Source: Mucilaginibacter sp. PPCGB 2223 (GTDB taxonomy: Bacteria; Bacteroidota; Bacteroidia; Sphingobacteriales; Sphingobacteriaceae). Taken from it: a stretch of 64,000 nt of DNA. Shown here piece by piece: positions 44,321 through 54,006 of this stretch. How positions within the stretch are numbered: position 1 is the stretch's first letter; every line of letters begins with the position of its first letter. The position numbers and the translations under genes were made by a program. Under the pieces are notes generated by a model, which saw nothing but the letters and a program-made list of their open reading frames with translations, had not been told where the DNA came from and did not search any database. The stretch is from assembly GCF_001705515.1 (NCBI RefSeq), contig NZ_MDJS01000001.1, forward strand, positions 1,116,001 through 1,180,000, given 5' to 3'.

Positions 44321-44417
44321 GATATATCATCTATTAATTGCTTATTTTTACTGTAACAAATTAACACCGTATACATTACAAAAATTCTGATCTGCCTAAG
44401 ATTTTCATAGAACTATC

Positions 44418-44454
44418 CCTTGTATTTTTCGTACAAGGATAATATTTTTTTTGG
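44418..44454 (+). terminator. Candidate terminator after the DHp-only gene
   Basis: CCTTGTA (44418-44424) pairs with TACAAGG (44432-44438), followed after six bases by eight T. It is also 34 bp upstream of the TPR-HTH start, so it could be a regulatory hairpin. Confidence 0.5.
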
Positions 44455-44487
44455 CGCAGAAAAGCTGCTCCGGATCTGAATTTTTTA

Positions 44488-46311
44488 ATGATGCCCGATC
44501 ACCCCCTATTTGCTCCAGGTAATTGTGATACGGATTGGTTTCCTGTTAAACCAAGTCGCTTGCCACTATATAAAATTTTCCTGCTCATTACGCTCTTTTC
44601 AGCAGCATTTGTTAAGGCACAGCCACCTCTGTCTCAAAAAAATCTTCCGGATCTTTTTAAAAAAATCACGGCATTACCGGCCCAGCAAAGAGTAGATACA
44701 GCGCGCGCAATCTATAAGGCAAACTGCCGTAAGATGTCGTTACCTAATGCCATGGCTGCACTAAACGGCTTGACAGATATTGCCCGTAATATCGGCGATC
44801 AACCTTTAGAATGCTCTGTTTACGAAATGCGGGCCGATTACTACTCGGTAAATTACGGCTTTAGCAGTATGGGAGTGTATTATTACGACCAGGCTGTGAA
44901 CTATGCCAGGCAGCGCCAGCTAAAACTCGAAGAAGGAATATATATCCATAAAAAAGCACAATACTATGCCCTGTTTAAGCATAATACCGCAGCCTGCCAG
45001 TATTTTTTGGATGCGCAGGACATTTTCAATACGCTGGGAGTAAACCGAGTGCCCGATATAACCATATATCTATGGGATTTTGCTGCGTTTTATTACAATA
45101 TCGGCGCTTACGAAGATTGCAAAGTTTATTTGACACAGGCCCTCAGGTATGACATTCCAAGGTTACGCAACCGGATAAACATCACCAATACCATAGGCCT
45201 GATTTACCGCAATTACGGGCAATATCAACCTGCACTTACAACCTTTAAAAAAGTACTCAATATTGCCACAGCGGGTAAAGATACAGCCTGGATAGGTATA
45301 GCCAATGGCAATATTGGCTCGGTATATTTTATGCAAAAGCAATATGCAATAGCGTTACCTTATATTGAGAGTGATTATCGCCTGTCGTTAAAATATCATG
45401 AGAATCTAAATGCGGCTATTGCTTTATTGAGATTGGCCAGAATAAGCGTTGAAACCGGTAAAACCAGCGAAGCGCGGCAGCAACTTACTCAAATAGGAAC
45501 TATGCTGCGAATGGAAAAAACAAATGTACTAAAATATCAAACCGAACTTTACAGGCTGGAGGCCGAATATGATGAACATATAGGTAATCTGAGGCAGGCC
45601 CTTATGTTCCGTCAGAAATATGAGGCTGCCAAAGATAGTTTAATAGATCAGGACAACGTTGCGGCTGTCGACCGGGTGGGCCTGCAATGGGAAAAGGATA
45701 AGCACCTTATACAAATCGACGAGCTTAAAAGTAATTCGCGCATTGCTACAATCAGGATGACATTTATTATTGCTTTATTGTTCCTGATACTTGTGGCTTT
45801 TATAATAACGTACAGCCGCCGCATAATACAGGTGAAAAAGGATAAGGATGTTTTAATTACTCAAAAATCAAATGTGGATGAAGACCTCAGAAATGCAACC
45901 GCAGCATTGGCGATCTATACCAAGAGCTTAAAAAACAAGAACGACGTAATTGAGCAATTCCGTAAAAGGATTGAAGAAATGCAATCGCAAACTTATGATG
46001 AGATGGAGATCGAAAAGTTAAGCAACCTGGTGCAGACACACATCATGACCGATGAAACATGGAATGAGTTTAAAAAACTATTCGGCAAAGTGCATACTTC
46101 ATTCTTCTCAAATCTGACCAATAACTATCCCCATATATCGACTGCCGACATCCGGTTGTTGGCGCTTATAAAAATGGGGCTCAACAATCGCGAAATGGCA
46201 AATATGCTGGGTATTACGGTGGAAGGGATTAAAAAAGCCAAGCAAAGACTACGGAAAAAAATGGGCCTTAAGCCCAATCAGGATATTGAAACAGTAATAC
46301 TGGATTTTTAA
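44488..46311 (+). CDS. TPR-repeat transmembrane regulator with C-terminal LuxR-like HTH
   Basis: 607 aa. A hydrophobic signal (LPLYKIFLLITLFSAAFVKA) lies about 25 residues in; an internal TTG at 44560 would give a normal signal peptide and is an alternative start. Periplasmic TPR-like repeats follow (for example NITNTIGLIYRNYGQYQPAL, IANGNIGSVYFMQKQYAIAL). One TM helix (MTFIIALLFLILVAFIITY) leads to a cytoplasmic coiled coil and an HTH, DIRLLALIKMGLNNREMANM, LGITVEGIKKAKQRLRKKMG. A one-component membrane regulator common in Bacteroidota; ligand and targets unknown. Confidence 0.88.
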   Translation: MMPDHPLFAPGNCDTDWFPVKPSRLPLYKIFLLITLFSAAFVKAQPPLSQKNLPDLFKKITALPAQQRVDTARAIYKANCRKMSLPNAMAALNGLTDIARNIGDQPLECSVYEMRADYYSVNYGFSSMGVYYYDQAVNYARQRQLKLEEGIYIHKKAQYYALFKHNTAACQYFLDAQDIFNTLGVNRVPDITIYLWDFAAFYYNIGAYEDCKVYLTQALRYDIPRLRNRINITNTIGLIYRNYGQYQPALTTFKKVLNIATAGKDTAWIGIANGNIGSVYFMQKQYAIALPYIESDYRLSLKYHENLNAAIALLRLARISVETGKTSEARQQLTQIGTMLRMEKTNVLKYQTELYRLEAEYDEHIGNLRQALMFRQKYEAAKDSLIDQDNVAAVDRVGLQWEKDKHLIQIDELKSNSRIATIRMTFIIALLFLILVAFIITYSRRIIQVKKDKDVLITQKSNVDEDLRNATAALAIYTKSLKNKNDVIEQFRKRIEEMQSQTYDEMEIEKLSNLVQTHIMTDETWNEFKKLFGKVHTSFFSNLTNNYPHISTADIRLLALIKMGLNNREMANMLGITVEGIKKAKQRLRKKMGLKPNQDIETVILDF

Positions 46312-46552
46312 AAACCGGGACTTTCTTTTGGTGTTTATTTTATATCGTTAAATATCAATTAATTACAAGAATCATTATATTTATACTTTTTAGTTAAATA
46401 TTTGTCCCCCTTTTGTCCACCCCCAAAATTAGTCCATACAGCATAATAATAATAATTTAGAAACAATATTTACATCTACGAAAAAACTAAGTTGGTTATT
46501 AGTAAACATTCCCCTGGTTTACTTAAATAACACATGATCCATAACATAAAAG

Positions 46553-46918
46553 ATGCCGAGTCTTAACATTTACATTGTTGAAGATGAACCCCTAATTTCA
46601 GCTTCATTGAAACATATTATCTTAGGTGCCGGTCATAAAATTATCGGTATTGCAGCTTCCTATGTACAGGCAGTTCATGATCTGCAAGCTAATAAGGTGC
46701 ACCTTGTTGTTACCGATATTATGCTCGAAGGTACCGAAACCGGTATCGATCTGGCAAAATACATCAACGAGCATTTACATATACCTTTTATATATCAATC
46801 GTCGGTGAGCGATCCCGAGGTTATTAATGAAGCTTTAAAAACAGGACCTTTAGCCTATCTGGTTAAGCCTGTAAACAAAATGGTTTTGTTAAATGCAATA
46901 GCAACTGTAAACACATAG
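46553..46918 (+). CDS. Single-domain response regulator
   Basis: 121 aa, receiver domain only: acidic pair Glu10-Asp11, phosphoacceptor Asp55 (VVTDIMLEG), Ser83/Ser84 at the switch position and Lys105 (YLVKPV). No output domain. The nearest histidine-bearing protein is the DHp-only protein at 43784. A phosphorelay shuttle or CheY-like role is inferred. Confidence 0.88.
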   Translation: MPSLNIYIVEDEPLISASLKHIILGAGHKIIGIAASYVQAVHDLQANKVHLVVTDIMLEGTETGIDLAKYINEHLHIPFIYQSSVSDPEVINEALKTGPLAYLVKPVNKMVLLNAIATVNT

Positions 46919-46959
46919 TTATTTTATTTGTTATAAGTTTAATTTTAATAAGAAACTAT

Positions 46960-47403
46960 ATGAACCAGCAGATATCCAATAGTATCATGATCAAAGCGGC
47001 ACCCAGTGTGATATGGGATGCGATAACACGCGACAGTGTTCTTGTAGATGAAGACCTTACATCCATATCCGACTGGAGCCGTGGCAGCGCCAACGACTAT
47101 TATCTGAACGTTAACCAAAGCAGGTTGAGAATTTGGAAGGGTAAGGTTACTGAAGCAGTTGCTCCTTATTACCTGGAGCAAAAAGTATTCTCAAACCTGT
47201 GGAAGATAGACGACGTTCCGGAAAACTACCTGACCACGCAATACATCGTTTGCCCCGTTAACGACAGTACTATGTTAACCATTATACAAAAGGATTTTAC
47301 ACCGGTGGCTCATGGTGAGCAACGCTATTTATCAGCCGTAAACTGGTGGAAGTTTATTATGCCGAGAATAAAAAGCATGGCCGAAAAGAGACTAACCGAA
47401 TAG
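46960..47403 (+). CDS. SRPBCC (START-like) domain protein
   Basis: 147 aa. SNSIMIKAAPSVIWDAITRD is the typical first strand and helix of the Bet v1-like fold, and VNWWKFIMPRIKSMAEKRL the long C-terminal helix. Related proteins bind hydrophobic ligands or act in stress responses (AHSA1-like). 41 bp after the receiver gene; a functional tie is not shown. Confidence 0.75.
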   Translation: MNQQISNSIMIKAAPSVIWDAITRDSVLVDEDLTSISDWSRGSANDYYLNVNQSRLRIWKGKVTEAVAPYYLEQKVFSNLWKIDDVPENYLTTQYIVCPVNDSTMLTIIQKDFTPVAHGEQRYLSAVNWWKFIMPRIKSMAEKRLTE

Positions 47404-47414
47404 TTATATATCCG

Positions 47415-48323
47415 CTATAAAAGCTCGATAGTTAAAAGCCGGCGCTCGGAATATGGTTTTACCGATGCTGGATTTTGATAATTCGCATCGCAATTGCTCA
47501 TCAGTATAGTATTAATACAATTGAACATTTCTCCTTTTACTATTTTACCATCCGATTTCCGGATGGTATTTGTTATAGTAAAATATTCCCGGCCGTATTG
47601 AATAGTAAACAGGCCATTATCCGCCGGGGCAACCATCTGAAAATTATTGACCGTTCCGGGCACCACGGGTTTATCCATTTCGGACACAATATATGCCAAA
47701 ACCGGTTTATTTAAAGGCATAAACGAAGTACTCAGTATAACATAGCGCTCATTTACATCTTTTATTTTAAAGCCCATAGCCAGTGCGTCCTGCCCTTTCA
47801 GGATCGTAGTTCCGTTCGAAAAATTGCCAATTACCGGGAATCCAACCGCAAGGCTGTCACCCTTTTTGGTCATATCATCCATACCCGGGAATTGTGGGCC
47901 TACAGCTACAAAAAAGGTGTTAAAATCCTGTATGGCCTCCGTCATTTCCCACACATCGATTTTAGGCAGATTTATTAAACCGCGGGTATCCAATGAAATT
48001 CGATAAGGTTTTACCTGTAAGGCTTTATCCGACCGGTCTTTTACTTTTTGACCATCGTAACTGATCTTGTTCGATAACCAGTGTATCTCATCATAAGGTA
48101 CACCTTTTTCATCAGCTACAACCTTCATTTCACAAACGGAAGTACTAACGATGGCCAGTTTATCGTCGTGATATTCTTTTAAGATGAGTTTATAACGATA
48201 AGTTTCGCCAATTGTGTATTTACGGCCAAATACCGGGTTTGGCAAAACACCGAACTGGGCATCCGACTTAATCACAAAGCAAAACCAAAGAATAGCAAAA
48301 ACAAAAAGGGCCTTGTTATTCAT
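47415..48323 (-). CDS. Exported protein of unknown function (302 aa)
   Basis: Signal peptide MNNKALFVFAILWFCFVIKS before DAQFG. Mostly beta: GETYRYKLILKEYHDDKLAI, VCEMKVVADEKGVPYDEIHW, ISLDTRGLINLPKIDVWEMT. It looks like a secreted beta-sandwich or barrel. One strand pair repeats later (YILSTSF, FTIQYGREYFTITN). No catalytic motif. Convergent with the SRPBCC gene, 11 bp between the stops. Confidence 0.72.
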   Translation of the reverse strand: MNNKALFVFAILWFCFVIKSDAQFGVLPNPVFGRKYTIGETYRYKLILKEYHDDKLAIVSTSVCEMKVVADEKGVPYDEIHWLSNKISYDGQKVKDRSDKALQVKPYRISLDTRGLINLPKIDVWEMTEAIQDFNTFFVAVGPQFPGMDDMTKKGDSLAVGFPVIGNFSNGTTILKGQDALAMGFKIKDVNERYVILSTSFMPLNKPVLAYIVSEMDKPVVPGTVNNFQMVAPADNGLFTIQYGREYFTITNTIRKSDGKIVKGEMFNCINTILMSNCDANYQNPASVKPYSERRLLTIELL

Positions 48324-48374
48324 ACAAATATCAAAGCCCTAATGTACAAGGTTTTAAATATGTACAAGAAATTT

Positions 48375-49085
48375 TTATACGACTTTTGCTGCAGCGGCCT
48401 TATCTAAAAACCAATCCACATCTTTACGGATCAGTTGAGCCGGGTATTCGTCTATATCTGTTGCATCTTTCAATACATGGCGTACGGCTTCTGCTTTACC
48501 GTCACCGTAAACAAGGAAAGCTATTTTATATGCCTGATTTATTAATGGTGCTGTAAAACTGATGCGGTACACCTGCTGATCTTCCAGCCAAACATCTTTT
48601 ACTCCTGCAGAATCATCGTGCAATATCGGCGTATGTGGAAATAAAGATGCTGTATGTGAATTATCGCCCAAACCCAGCAATACCAGATCAAAAACCACTT
48701 GTTGATGGTTAAAAAACTGATTAATGCCATCAGTGTATGCTTTGGCGGCATCCGCCGGGGGCAGATCTGTATTTACCTTAAATATTTGTGTCTGATGGAT
48801 CTTTAACGGATCAAACAAAGCGATCTTTGCCATCAAAGCATTACTATCTTTATCGGTATCAGGCACATTACGCTCGTCGCCAAAAAAGAAAAACACCCTT
48901 GGCCAGTCAACCTTAGTATTATAAGTTGACGAAGCTAAAAGCTCGTACAATTTTTTCGGCGAACTTCCGCCCGACAAAGCTACGCTAAACCTGCCGTTGG
49001 CAGCAATTGCTTCATCAGCAGCCCTAACAAAATAATCGGCGAGGCCTTTCAAAACTTCGTCTGTCGTATCAAATATATGCAACAT
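48375..49085 (-). CDS. pgl: 6-phosphogluconolactonase
   Basis: Hydrolyses 6-phosphogluconolactone, second step of the oxidative pentose phosphate pathway. 236 aa from MLHIFDTTDEVLKGLADYFV; the longer reading to 49148 overlaps zwf. RFSVALSGGSSPKKLYELLA is the DevB/SOL phosphate-binding loop, VFFFGDERNVPDTDKDSN and LVLLGLGDNSHTASLFPHT are the other signature blocks. Starts one base after the zwf stop, so the two steps are translated together. Last gene of the cluster. Confidence 0.94.
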   Translation of the reverse strand: MLHIFDTTDEVLKGLADYFVRAADEAIAANGRFSVALSGGSSPKKLYELLASSTYNTKVDWPRVFFFFGDERNVPDTDKDSNALMAKIALFDPLKIHQTQIFKVNTDLPPADAAKAYTDGINQFFNHQQVVFDLVLLGLGDNSHTASLFPHTPILHDDSAGVKDVWLEDQQVYRISFTAPLINQAYKIAFLVYGDGKAEAVRHVLKDATDIDEYPAQLIRKDVDWFLDKAAAAKVV

Positions 49086-49086
49086 G

Positions 49087-50610
49087 CTATTTCTTCTTTT
49101 TACCGTTATTGAGCGGCAATGTAAACCAATGGAAGCCATCGCGGGCAATTAATGCCTCAGCTGTTTCCGGGCCCCACGAGTCGGCTGAGTAATTAGGAAA
49201 GTTGATACTCTTGCGCGATTCCCATGTTTTCAGTATCGGCATAATCAGTTCCCAGGCCTCTTCTACCTGGTCGCCGCGCATAAACAGGGTTTGGTCGCCG
49301 AGCATGGTATCCAGCAATAGTGTTTCGTAAGCCTCGGGTGCATCACTGGTATAAGTACCGCTGTAGTCGAACACCATATCCACGGTATTCAATATCATAT
49401 CCAATCCGGGTCGTTTAGCCTGTACCTGTAACCTGATGCTCATTTCGGGCTGAATGCTAATAATAAGCCTGTTTTGCTGCCAGCTTTCAGTAGCCTCGGC
49501 CGGGAACACCCGGTGTGGTACATCCTTAAACTGGATACTGATAACTGATGATGACTGGTGCAGTCTTTTACCGGTACGCAGGTAAAAAGGTACACCCTGC
49601 CAACGCCAGTTGTCGACAAAAAACTTAATGGCGGCAAAGGTTTCGGTATTCGAATCGGGGTTTACTTTCGATTCTTCGCGGTAGCCGGGCACTTCCTTAC
49701 CTTCAATCCACCCACGGCCATATTGACCGCGCACCGTACTCATACGCACATCCTCGGCCGAAAAACGGCGCATAGCACGTAAAACCTCCACCTTGCGGTT
49801 ACGGAGTTCGTCCGAATTAAAATTGATCGGCGGCTCCATCGCAACTAAGCACAGCAATTGCAAAATATGGTTCTGCACCATATCGCGCAAAGCTCCTGCC
49901 CCATCGTAATAATCGCCCCGCTCGCCCATTCCCAATTGCTCGGTTACCGATATCTGCACGTGCTCAATATTATCACGGTTCCATATCGGCTCCAGTATAG
50001 AGTTGGCAAACCGGAAAGCCATAATGTTTTGCACCGTTTCTTTACCCAGGTAATGATCTATACGGTATATCTGCTTTTCGTCATAGATGTTGCCTAACAA
50101 TTTATTCAGTTCTTTAGCAGTCTCCAAATCGTGACCAAAAGGTTTTTCTATCACGATGCGTGTCTTCTCCGGATTATCGGCCAGGTGCGCTTTTGAAATA
50201 TTAGAAGCTATAATCGGGAAAAAGTTAGGCGATACCGCAAGGTAGTAAATCACATAAGGCTCTTGTCCCCAGGTGGTTTTATACTCTTCAATACGTTTTC
50301 CGAATTCTTTATAGGTTTCAAAATCGTTAATATCCGATACCTGGTAAGCCAGGTGCTTCGAAAAAGAGTCCCATTTGTCTTTTTTAACTTTACCGCTTCG
50401 CGAAAACTGGTTAATCCCCTCTAATACACGGCCGCTAAAGTCTTCATCTGTAAGCTTAGTCCGGCCTGTGCCAATAATGGAAAATTGATCTGGCATCCAG
50501 CCATCTAAAAATAAGTTATACAACGCCGGGCCAATTTTGCGCTGGCTCAGGTCGCCGGTACCTCCAAAAATAACAAATATGGTAGGTTGTGATTTGATGG
50601 TCGATTTCAT
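49087..50610 (-). CDS. zwf: Glucose-6-phosphate 1-dehydrogenase
   Basis: First oxidative step, producing NADPH. 507 aa, usual length. IFVIFGGTGDLSQRKIGPAL is the dinucleotide fold; RIDHYLGKE (about residue 182-190) is the active-site signature; RIVIEKPFGHDLETAKELN another conserved block. 81 bp after gnd with a repeat-like word in the gap, then one base before pgl. Confidence 0.96.
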   Translation of the reverse strand: MKSTIKSQPTIFVIFGGTGDLSQRKIGPALYNLFLDGWMPDQFSIIGTGRTKLTDEDFSGRVLEGINQFSRSGKVKKDKWDSFSKHLAYQVSDINDFETYKEFGKRIEEYKTTWGQEPYVIYYLAVSPNFFPIIASNISKAHLADNPEKTRIVIEKPFGHDLETAKELNKLLGNIYDEKQIYRIDHYLGKETVQNIMAFRFANSILEPIWNRDNIEHVQISVTEQLGMGERGDYYDGAGALRDMVQNHILQLLCLVAMEPPINFNSDELRNRKVEVLRAMRRFSAEDVRMSTVRGQYGRGWIEGKEVPGYREESKVNPDSNTETFAAIKFFVDNWRWQGVPFYLRTGKRLHQSSSVISIQFKDVPHRVFPAEATESWQQNRLIISIQPEMSIRLQVQAKRPGLDMILNTVDMVFDYSGTYTSDAPEAYETLLLDTMLGDQTLFMRGDQVEEAWELIMPILKTWESRKSINFPNYSADSWGPETAEALIARDGFHWFTLPLNNGKKKK

Positions 50611-50691
50611 TTTAACAAATTAAAAGGTTGATGGTCTCTGTTTATAGCGAATGTAAACCACCCACTGTTCAACTATTCACCACTCACTAAA

Positions 50692-52116
50692 TTATTTTGG
50701 CATCCATTGTGTATGGAACACGCCCTCTTTACCGATCAAGGCATAGGTGTGCGCGCCAAAATAATCGCGCTGTGCCTGTGTCAGGTTCGATGGCATGTTC
50801 TCGGTACGGAAGTTATCAAAGTAGCTTAACGATGCTGCGTACGCCGGAATAGCTATACCAACACTTGTAGCTGCGGCTACTAAATTTCGCATGCCTGCCG
50901 AAGCACGTTTAACCAAATTGGCTACGTCGGCGTCCAACAACAAATGCTCCAAGTTTTTATCTTTGCTATATGCACTGTAAATATTTTCTAAAAATGTAGA
51001 ACGTATGATACAGCCCCCACGCCAGATCTTGGCTATTTCATCCAAATGCAGATCGTATTTATATTCAACCGAAGCACGTGATAGCATATGCATACCCTGC
51101 GCATAAGTAATGATCATGCTAAAGAAGTATGCTTCTTCTAAAAATTTCAGACCGTCTTCTTTACCCATCCAGTTGCCATGTTTATAGCCTCTTAAAGAAT
51201 GCGCACTACCATATATTTCAGACGCTTTAGTACGCATGGCTTTATATTTCGACAGATCGCGCATAGATACAGCCGAATCGATAGACGGGATCGGTGTTTC
51301 CAGGTTCATGGCTTCCTGCGAAGTCCATTTACCGGTACCTTTGGCGCGGGCCTCATCCTTTATATCATTAACCAGTAAATGATCGGCGCCTGGTTCTTTG
51401 TAAGTAAAAATATCGCGGGTTATCTCGATCAGAAAAGACGACAAACGGCCTGCATTCCATTTTTCAAAGACACCGTGGATTTCGGTATCACTTAAGCTCA
51501 AACCGTTACGTAGTATCTCATAAGTTTCAGCTATCAGCTGCATCAAAGCGTATTCGATACCATTATGCACCATTTTTACAAAGTGCCCTGAAGCTCCCGG
51601 ACCGATGTAAGTTACGCAAGGCGCACCTTCAACCTTTGCCGCTATCGACTCCAGGATAGGCTTCATCACATTATACGCCTCCTTATCACCGCCCGGCATC
51701 ATGCTCGGGCCTTTGCGCGCGCCTTCTTCGCCACCCGAAACGCCCATACCAAAAAAGTGGAAACCTTTGCTTTCCAGGTAATCAACCCTGCGGTTAGTAT
51801 CGGTAAAGTGCGAGTTACCGCCATCGATCAATATATCTCCTTTATCCAAGAATGGTATCAACTCTTCAATAACTTCGTCTACAATTTTACCCGCAGGTAC
51901 CAGCATCATTACCGCCCTTGGTGTGTTTAAGCTTTCAATAAACGGCTTTACTTCGCTGAAACCCTTTACGTTACCTTGTTTGGCCTCCTGCTCTAATTGC
52001 ACACCTTTAGATGCGTCCTTATCAAAACCGGCGCCATTAACCCCATGATCGGCCATATTGAGCAACAGGTTCCGGCCCATGGTACCCAAGCCTATCATAC
52101 CAAAATCGTATTTCAT
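50692..52116 (-). CDS. gnd: 6-phosphogluconate dehydrogenase, decarboxylating
   Basis: 474 aa, third oxidative step giving ribulose 5-phosphate and NADPH. GMIGLGTMGRNLLLNMADHG is the nucleotide loop; GVSGGEEGARKGPSMMPGG and GHFVKMVHNGIEYALMQL contain catalytic Lys and neighbours; C-terminal NLTQAQRDYFGAHTY is the usual tail. Long dimeric form. Follows the HAD gene by 38 bp. Confidence 0.95.
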   Translation of the reverse strand: MKYDFGMIGLGTMGRNLLLNMADHGVNGAGFDKDASKGVQLEQEAKQGNVKGFSEVKPFIESLNTPRAVMMLVPAGKIVDEVIEELIPFLDKGDILIDGGNSHFTDTNRRVDYLESKGFHFFGMGVSGGEEGARKGPSMMPGGDKEAYNVMKPILESIAAKVEGAPCVTYIGPGASGHFVKMVHNGIEYALMQLIAETYEILRNGLSLSDTEIHGVFEKWNAGRLSSFLIEITRDIFTYKEPGADHLLVNDIKDEARAKGTGKWTSQEAMNLETPIPSIDSAVSMRDLSKYKAMRTKASEIYGSAHSLRGYKHGNWMGKEDGLKFLEEAYFFSMIITYAQGMHMLSRASVEYKYDLHLDEIAKIWRGGCIIRSTFLENIYSAYSKDKNLEHLLLDADVANLVKRASAGMRNLVAAATSVGIAIPAYAASLSYFDNFRTENMPSNLTQAQRDYFGAHTYALIGKEGVFHTQWMPK

Positions 52117-52154
52117 TTTTTACAGATTTTTTGTTTCCACGCCATGCAGACGTA

Positions 52155-52775
52155 TCATTTATTTTCTTTTCTTATTTTTTCAAGTGTCGCCCTGGTCGAT
52201 TCAAAACCGGTATGTTGATAGGCCGTAAATCCTAACCTTTTGGCGGCGTTTACAAACATAATGCGATCATCAAAATACACGCTTTCTTCGGGCGATGCCT
52301 GTGCTATACCCAAAGCCAGTTTAAATATATTAGGATCGGGTTTGCGCATGCCCACCTCGCACGATGATATAAAACCATCAAAAGCTTCGTGCAGCTTAAA
52401 TTTTTTGATGCGATAATCGTTTAGCTCTTTCCCTTCGTTGTTGATGGAGAAAATGCGCAGACCGCAGGTTTTCTTCCATTCTTTTAACCAGGCAAGTGTG
52501 TCTTTCAGTTCGAGCGACTGTTCGTACATAAAGGCCTTAAAGTCTTCGCGCGTAAAATCCCGCGGATGGTTAAACACCACCGTATCCAGGTATTCGTCGA
52601 GTGTGATCGTGCCGGCCTCATACACATTAAAAATAAACGTGTGCAGGCCCGACATCTCTTCATAGTCGATACCGAAGCGCTCTGCCGCTTTATGGCGCGA
52701 CTCGTGCCCCCAGCCATTGGTAAGCAGCACGCCGCCCACATCAAAAAACAGGAATTTAACCGGCGTATCGCTCAC
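52155..52775 (-). CDS. HAD family hydrolase in the pentose phosphate cluster
   Basis: 206 aa from a GTG at 52775: an in-frame TAA lies five codons upstream and no ATG intervenes. Motif I FFDVGGVLL (nucleophile Asp; Gly instead of the usual second Asp, as in YihX-type members), motif II ISSCEVG-like ...SINNEGKE, Lys in VGMRKPDPNIFK, motif IV YFDDRIMFVNAAKRLGF. Cap of the subfamily IA type. Five base pairs after tal. Sugar phosphatase or repair of a side product of this pathway is a guess from context. Confidence 0.88.
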   Translation of the reverse strand: MSDTPVKFLFFDVGGVLLTNGWGHESRHKAAERFGIDYEEMSGLHTFIFNVYEAGTITLDEYLDTVVFNHPRDFTREDFKAFMYEQSLELKDTLAWLKEWKKTCGLRIFSINNEGKELNDYRIKKFKLHEAFDGFISSCEVGMRKPDPNIFKLALGIAQASPEESVYFDDRIMFVNAAKRLGFTAYQHTGFESTRATLEKIRKENK

Positions 52776-52780
52776 AGCAA

Positions 52781-53875
52781 TTATACTTTAGCTTTTTGAT
52801 CTTCAATTGATTGCAAAAGTTTTTCGAATGGTTTGTTGAATTTGTCAATACCCTCATCTTCTAACTGTTGTGTGATCTTGTCAATGTCGATACCTGCTTT
52901 TTTCAACCTGTCTAAAGCTTCGGTTGCTTTATCCAAACCGTCTTCCAAAACATTGGCAGCTATACCATGATCGCGGAAAGCCTCGATAGTTTCCAGCGGA
53001 ACGGTATCCACCGTATCCGGACCGATCAACGCCTCAACATATTTGGTATCTTTAAATGCAGGGTTTTTGCTGCTGGTACTTGCCCAAAGCAAGCGTTGTG
53101 GTTTAGCGCCTTTAGCAGCCAATGCTTTCCAGCGTTCGCTGTTAAATACGCGTTTATAAATTTCGTAAGCTTTTTTTGCTGACGCGATTGCAATTTCTCC
53201 TTTCAGGTCGCCCAGGCCTTTTTCGTCGAGCATCGGGTCGACCAACACATCAATACGGCTTAAAAAGAAGCTGGCAACTGATGATATACCTTCAACAGAT
53301 TTACCCGCTGACACGCGATCCTCTAAACCGCTGATGTAAGCCTCTGCAACTTCTTCGTAACGTGGCAGACCGAATAACAAGGTAACGTTGATATTTAGAC
53401 CTTCGCTGATGGTTTTGCGGATGGCGGCCAACCCTGGTTTAGTACCCGGTATTTTGATCATCACGTTATCGCGGCCAACGGCTTTCCATAACTCTAAAGC
53501 CTGCTTGGTAGTTCCGTCAGTATCTAAAGCCAAAAACGGCGAAACCTCAAGGCTCACGTAACCGTCTTCGCCTTTCGATTCATCATACACGCCTTTAAAA
53601 AGGTCGGTAGCTTTTTGAATATCTTTAATAGCCAGGCTAAAAAACAGCTCTTCGTTGGTCTTACCGCTATCGGCCAAGGCCCTGATATCGGCATCATAAT
53701 CAGAACTGCTGGTTATTGCTTTCTCAAAAATTGCCGGGTTCGAGGTTACACCACGTACGCCGTCATCATCAATTAAGCTTTTCAATTTTCCTGATGTCAT
53801 GATCTGACGGTCAATAAAATCGAGCCAGATGCTCTGTCCGAAGCTGTGTATCAGCTTTACATTGTTAGTTGCCAT
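52781..53875 (-). CDS. tal: Transaldolase
   Basis: 364 aa, the long mycobacterial-type form. SIWLDFIDRQIMTSGKLKSL and DDGVRGVTSNPAIFEKAITS are the opening blocks; NVMIKIPGTKPG carries the Schiff-base Lys near residue 140; PQRLLWASTSSKNPAFKDTK is a third signature. Exchanges three-carbon units between sedoheptulose 7-phosphate and glyceraldehyde 3-phosphate. Confidence 0.94.
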   Translation of the reverse strand: MATNNVKLIHSFGQSIWLDFIDRQIMTSGKLKSLIDDDGVRGVTSNPAIFEKAITSSSDYDADIRALADSGKTNEELFFSLAIKDIQKATDLFKGVYDESKGEDGYVSLEVSPFLALDTDGTTKQALELWKAVGRDNVMIKIPGTKPGLAAIRKTISEGLNINVTLLFGLPRYEEVAEAYISGLEDRVSAGKSVEGISSVASFFLSRIDVLVDPMLDEKGLGDLKGEIAIASAKKAYEIYKRVFNSERWKALAAKGAKPQRLLWASTSSKNPAFKDTKYVEALIGPDTVDTVPLETIEAFRDHGIAANVLEDGLDKATEALDRLKKAGIDIDKITQQLEDEGIDKFNKPFEKLLQSIEDQKAKV

Positions 53876-54006
53876 TTCTATTGGTTTTATTGTTTTTAGT
53901 TTGATCAGGTTATTTTGCGCTACAACCCGATCGGTTTGTTAAAGTTCCTGATTAATATTTAGTTTTTTGTAATTGGTATTTAATTGTTGTGTTAGGCTAA
54001 GGTAAT

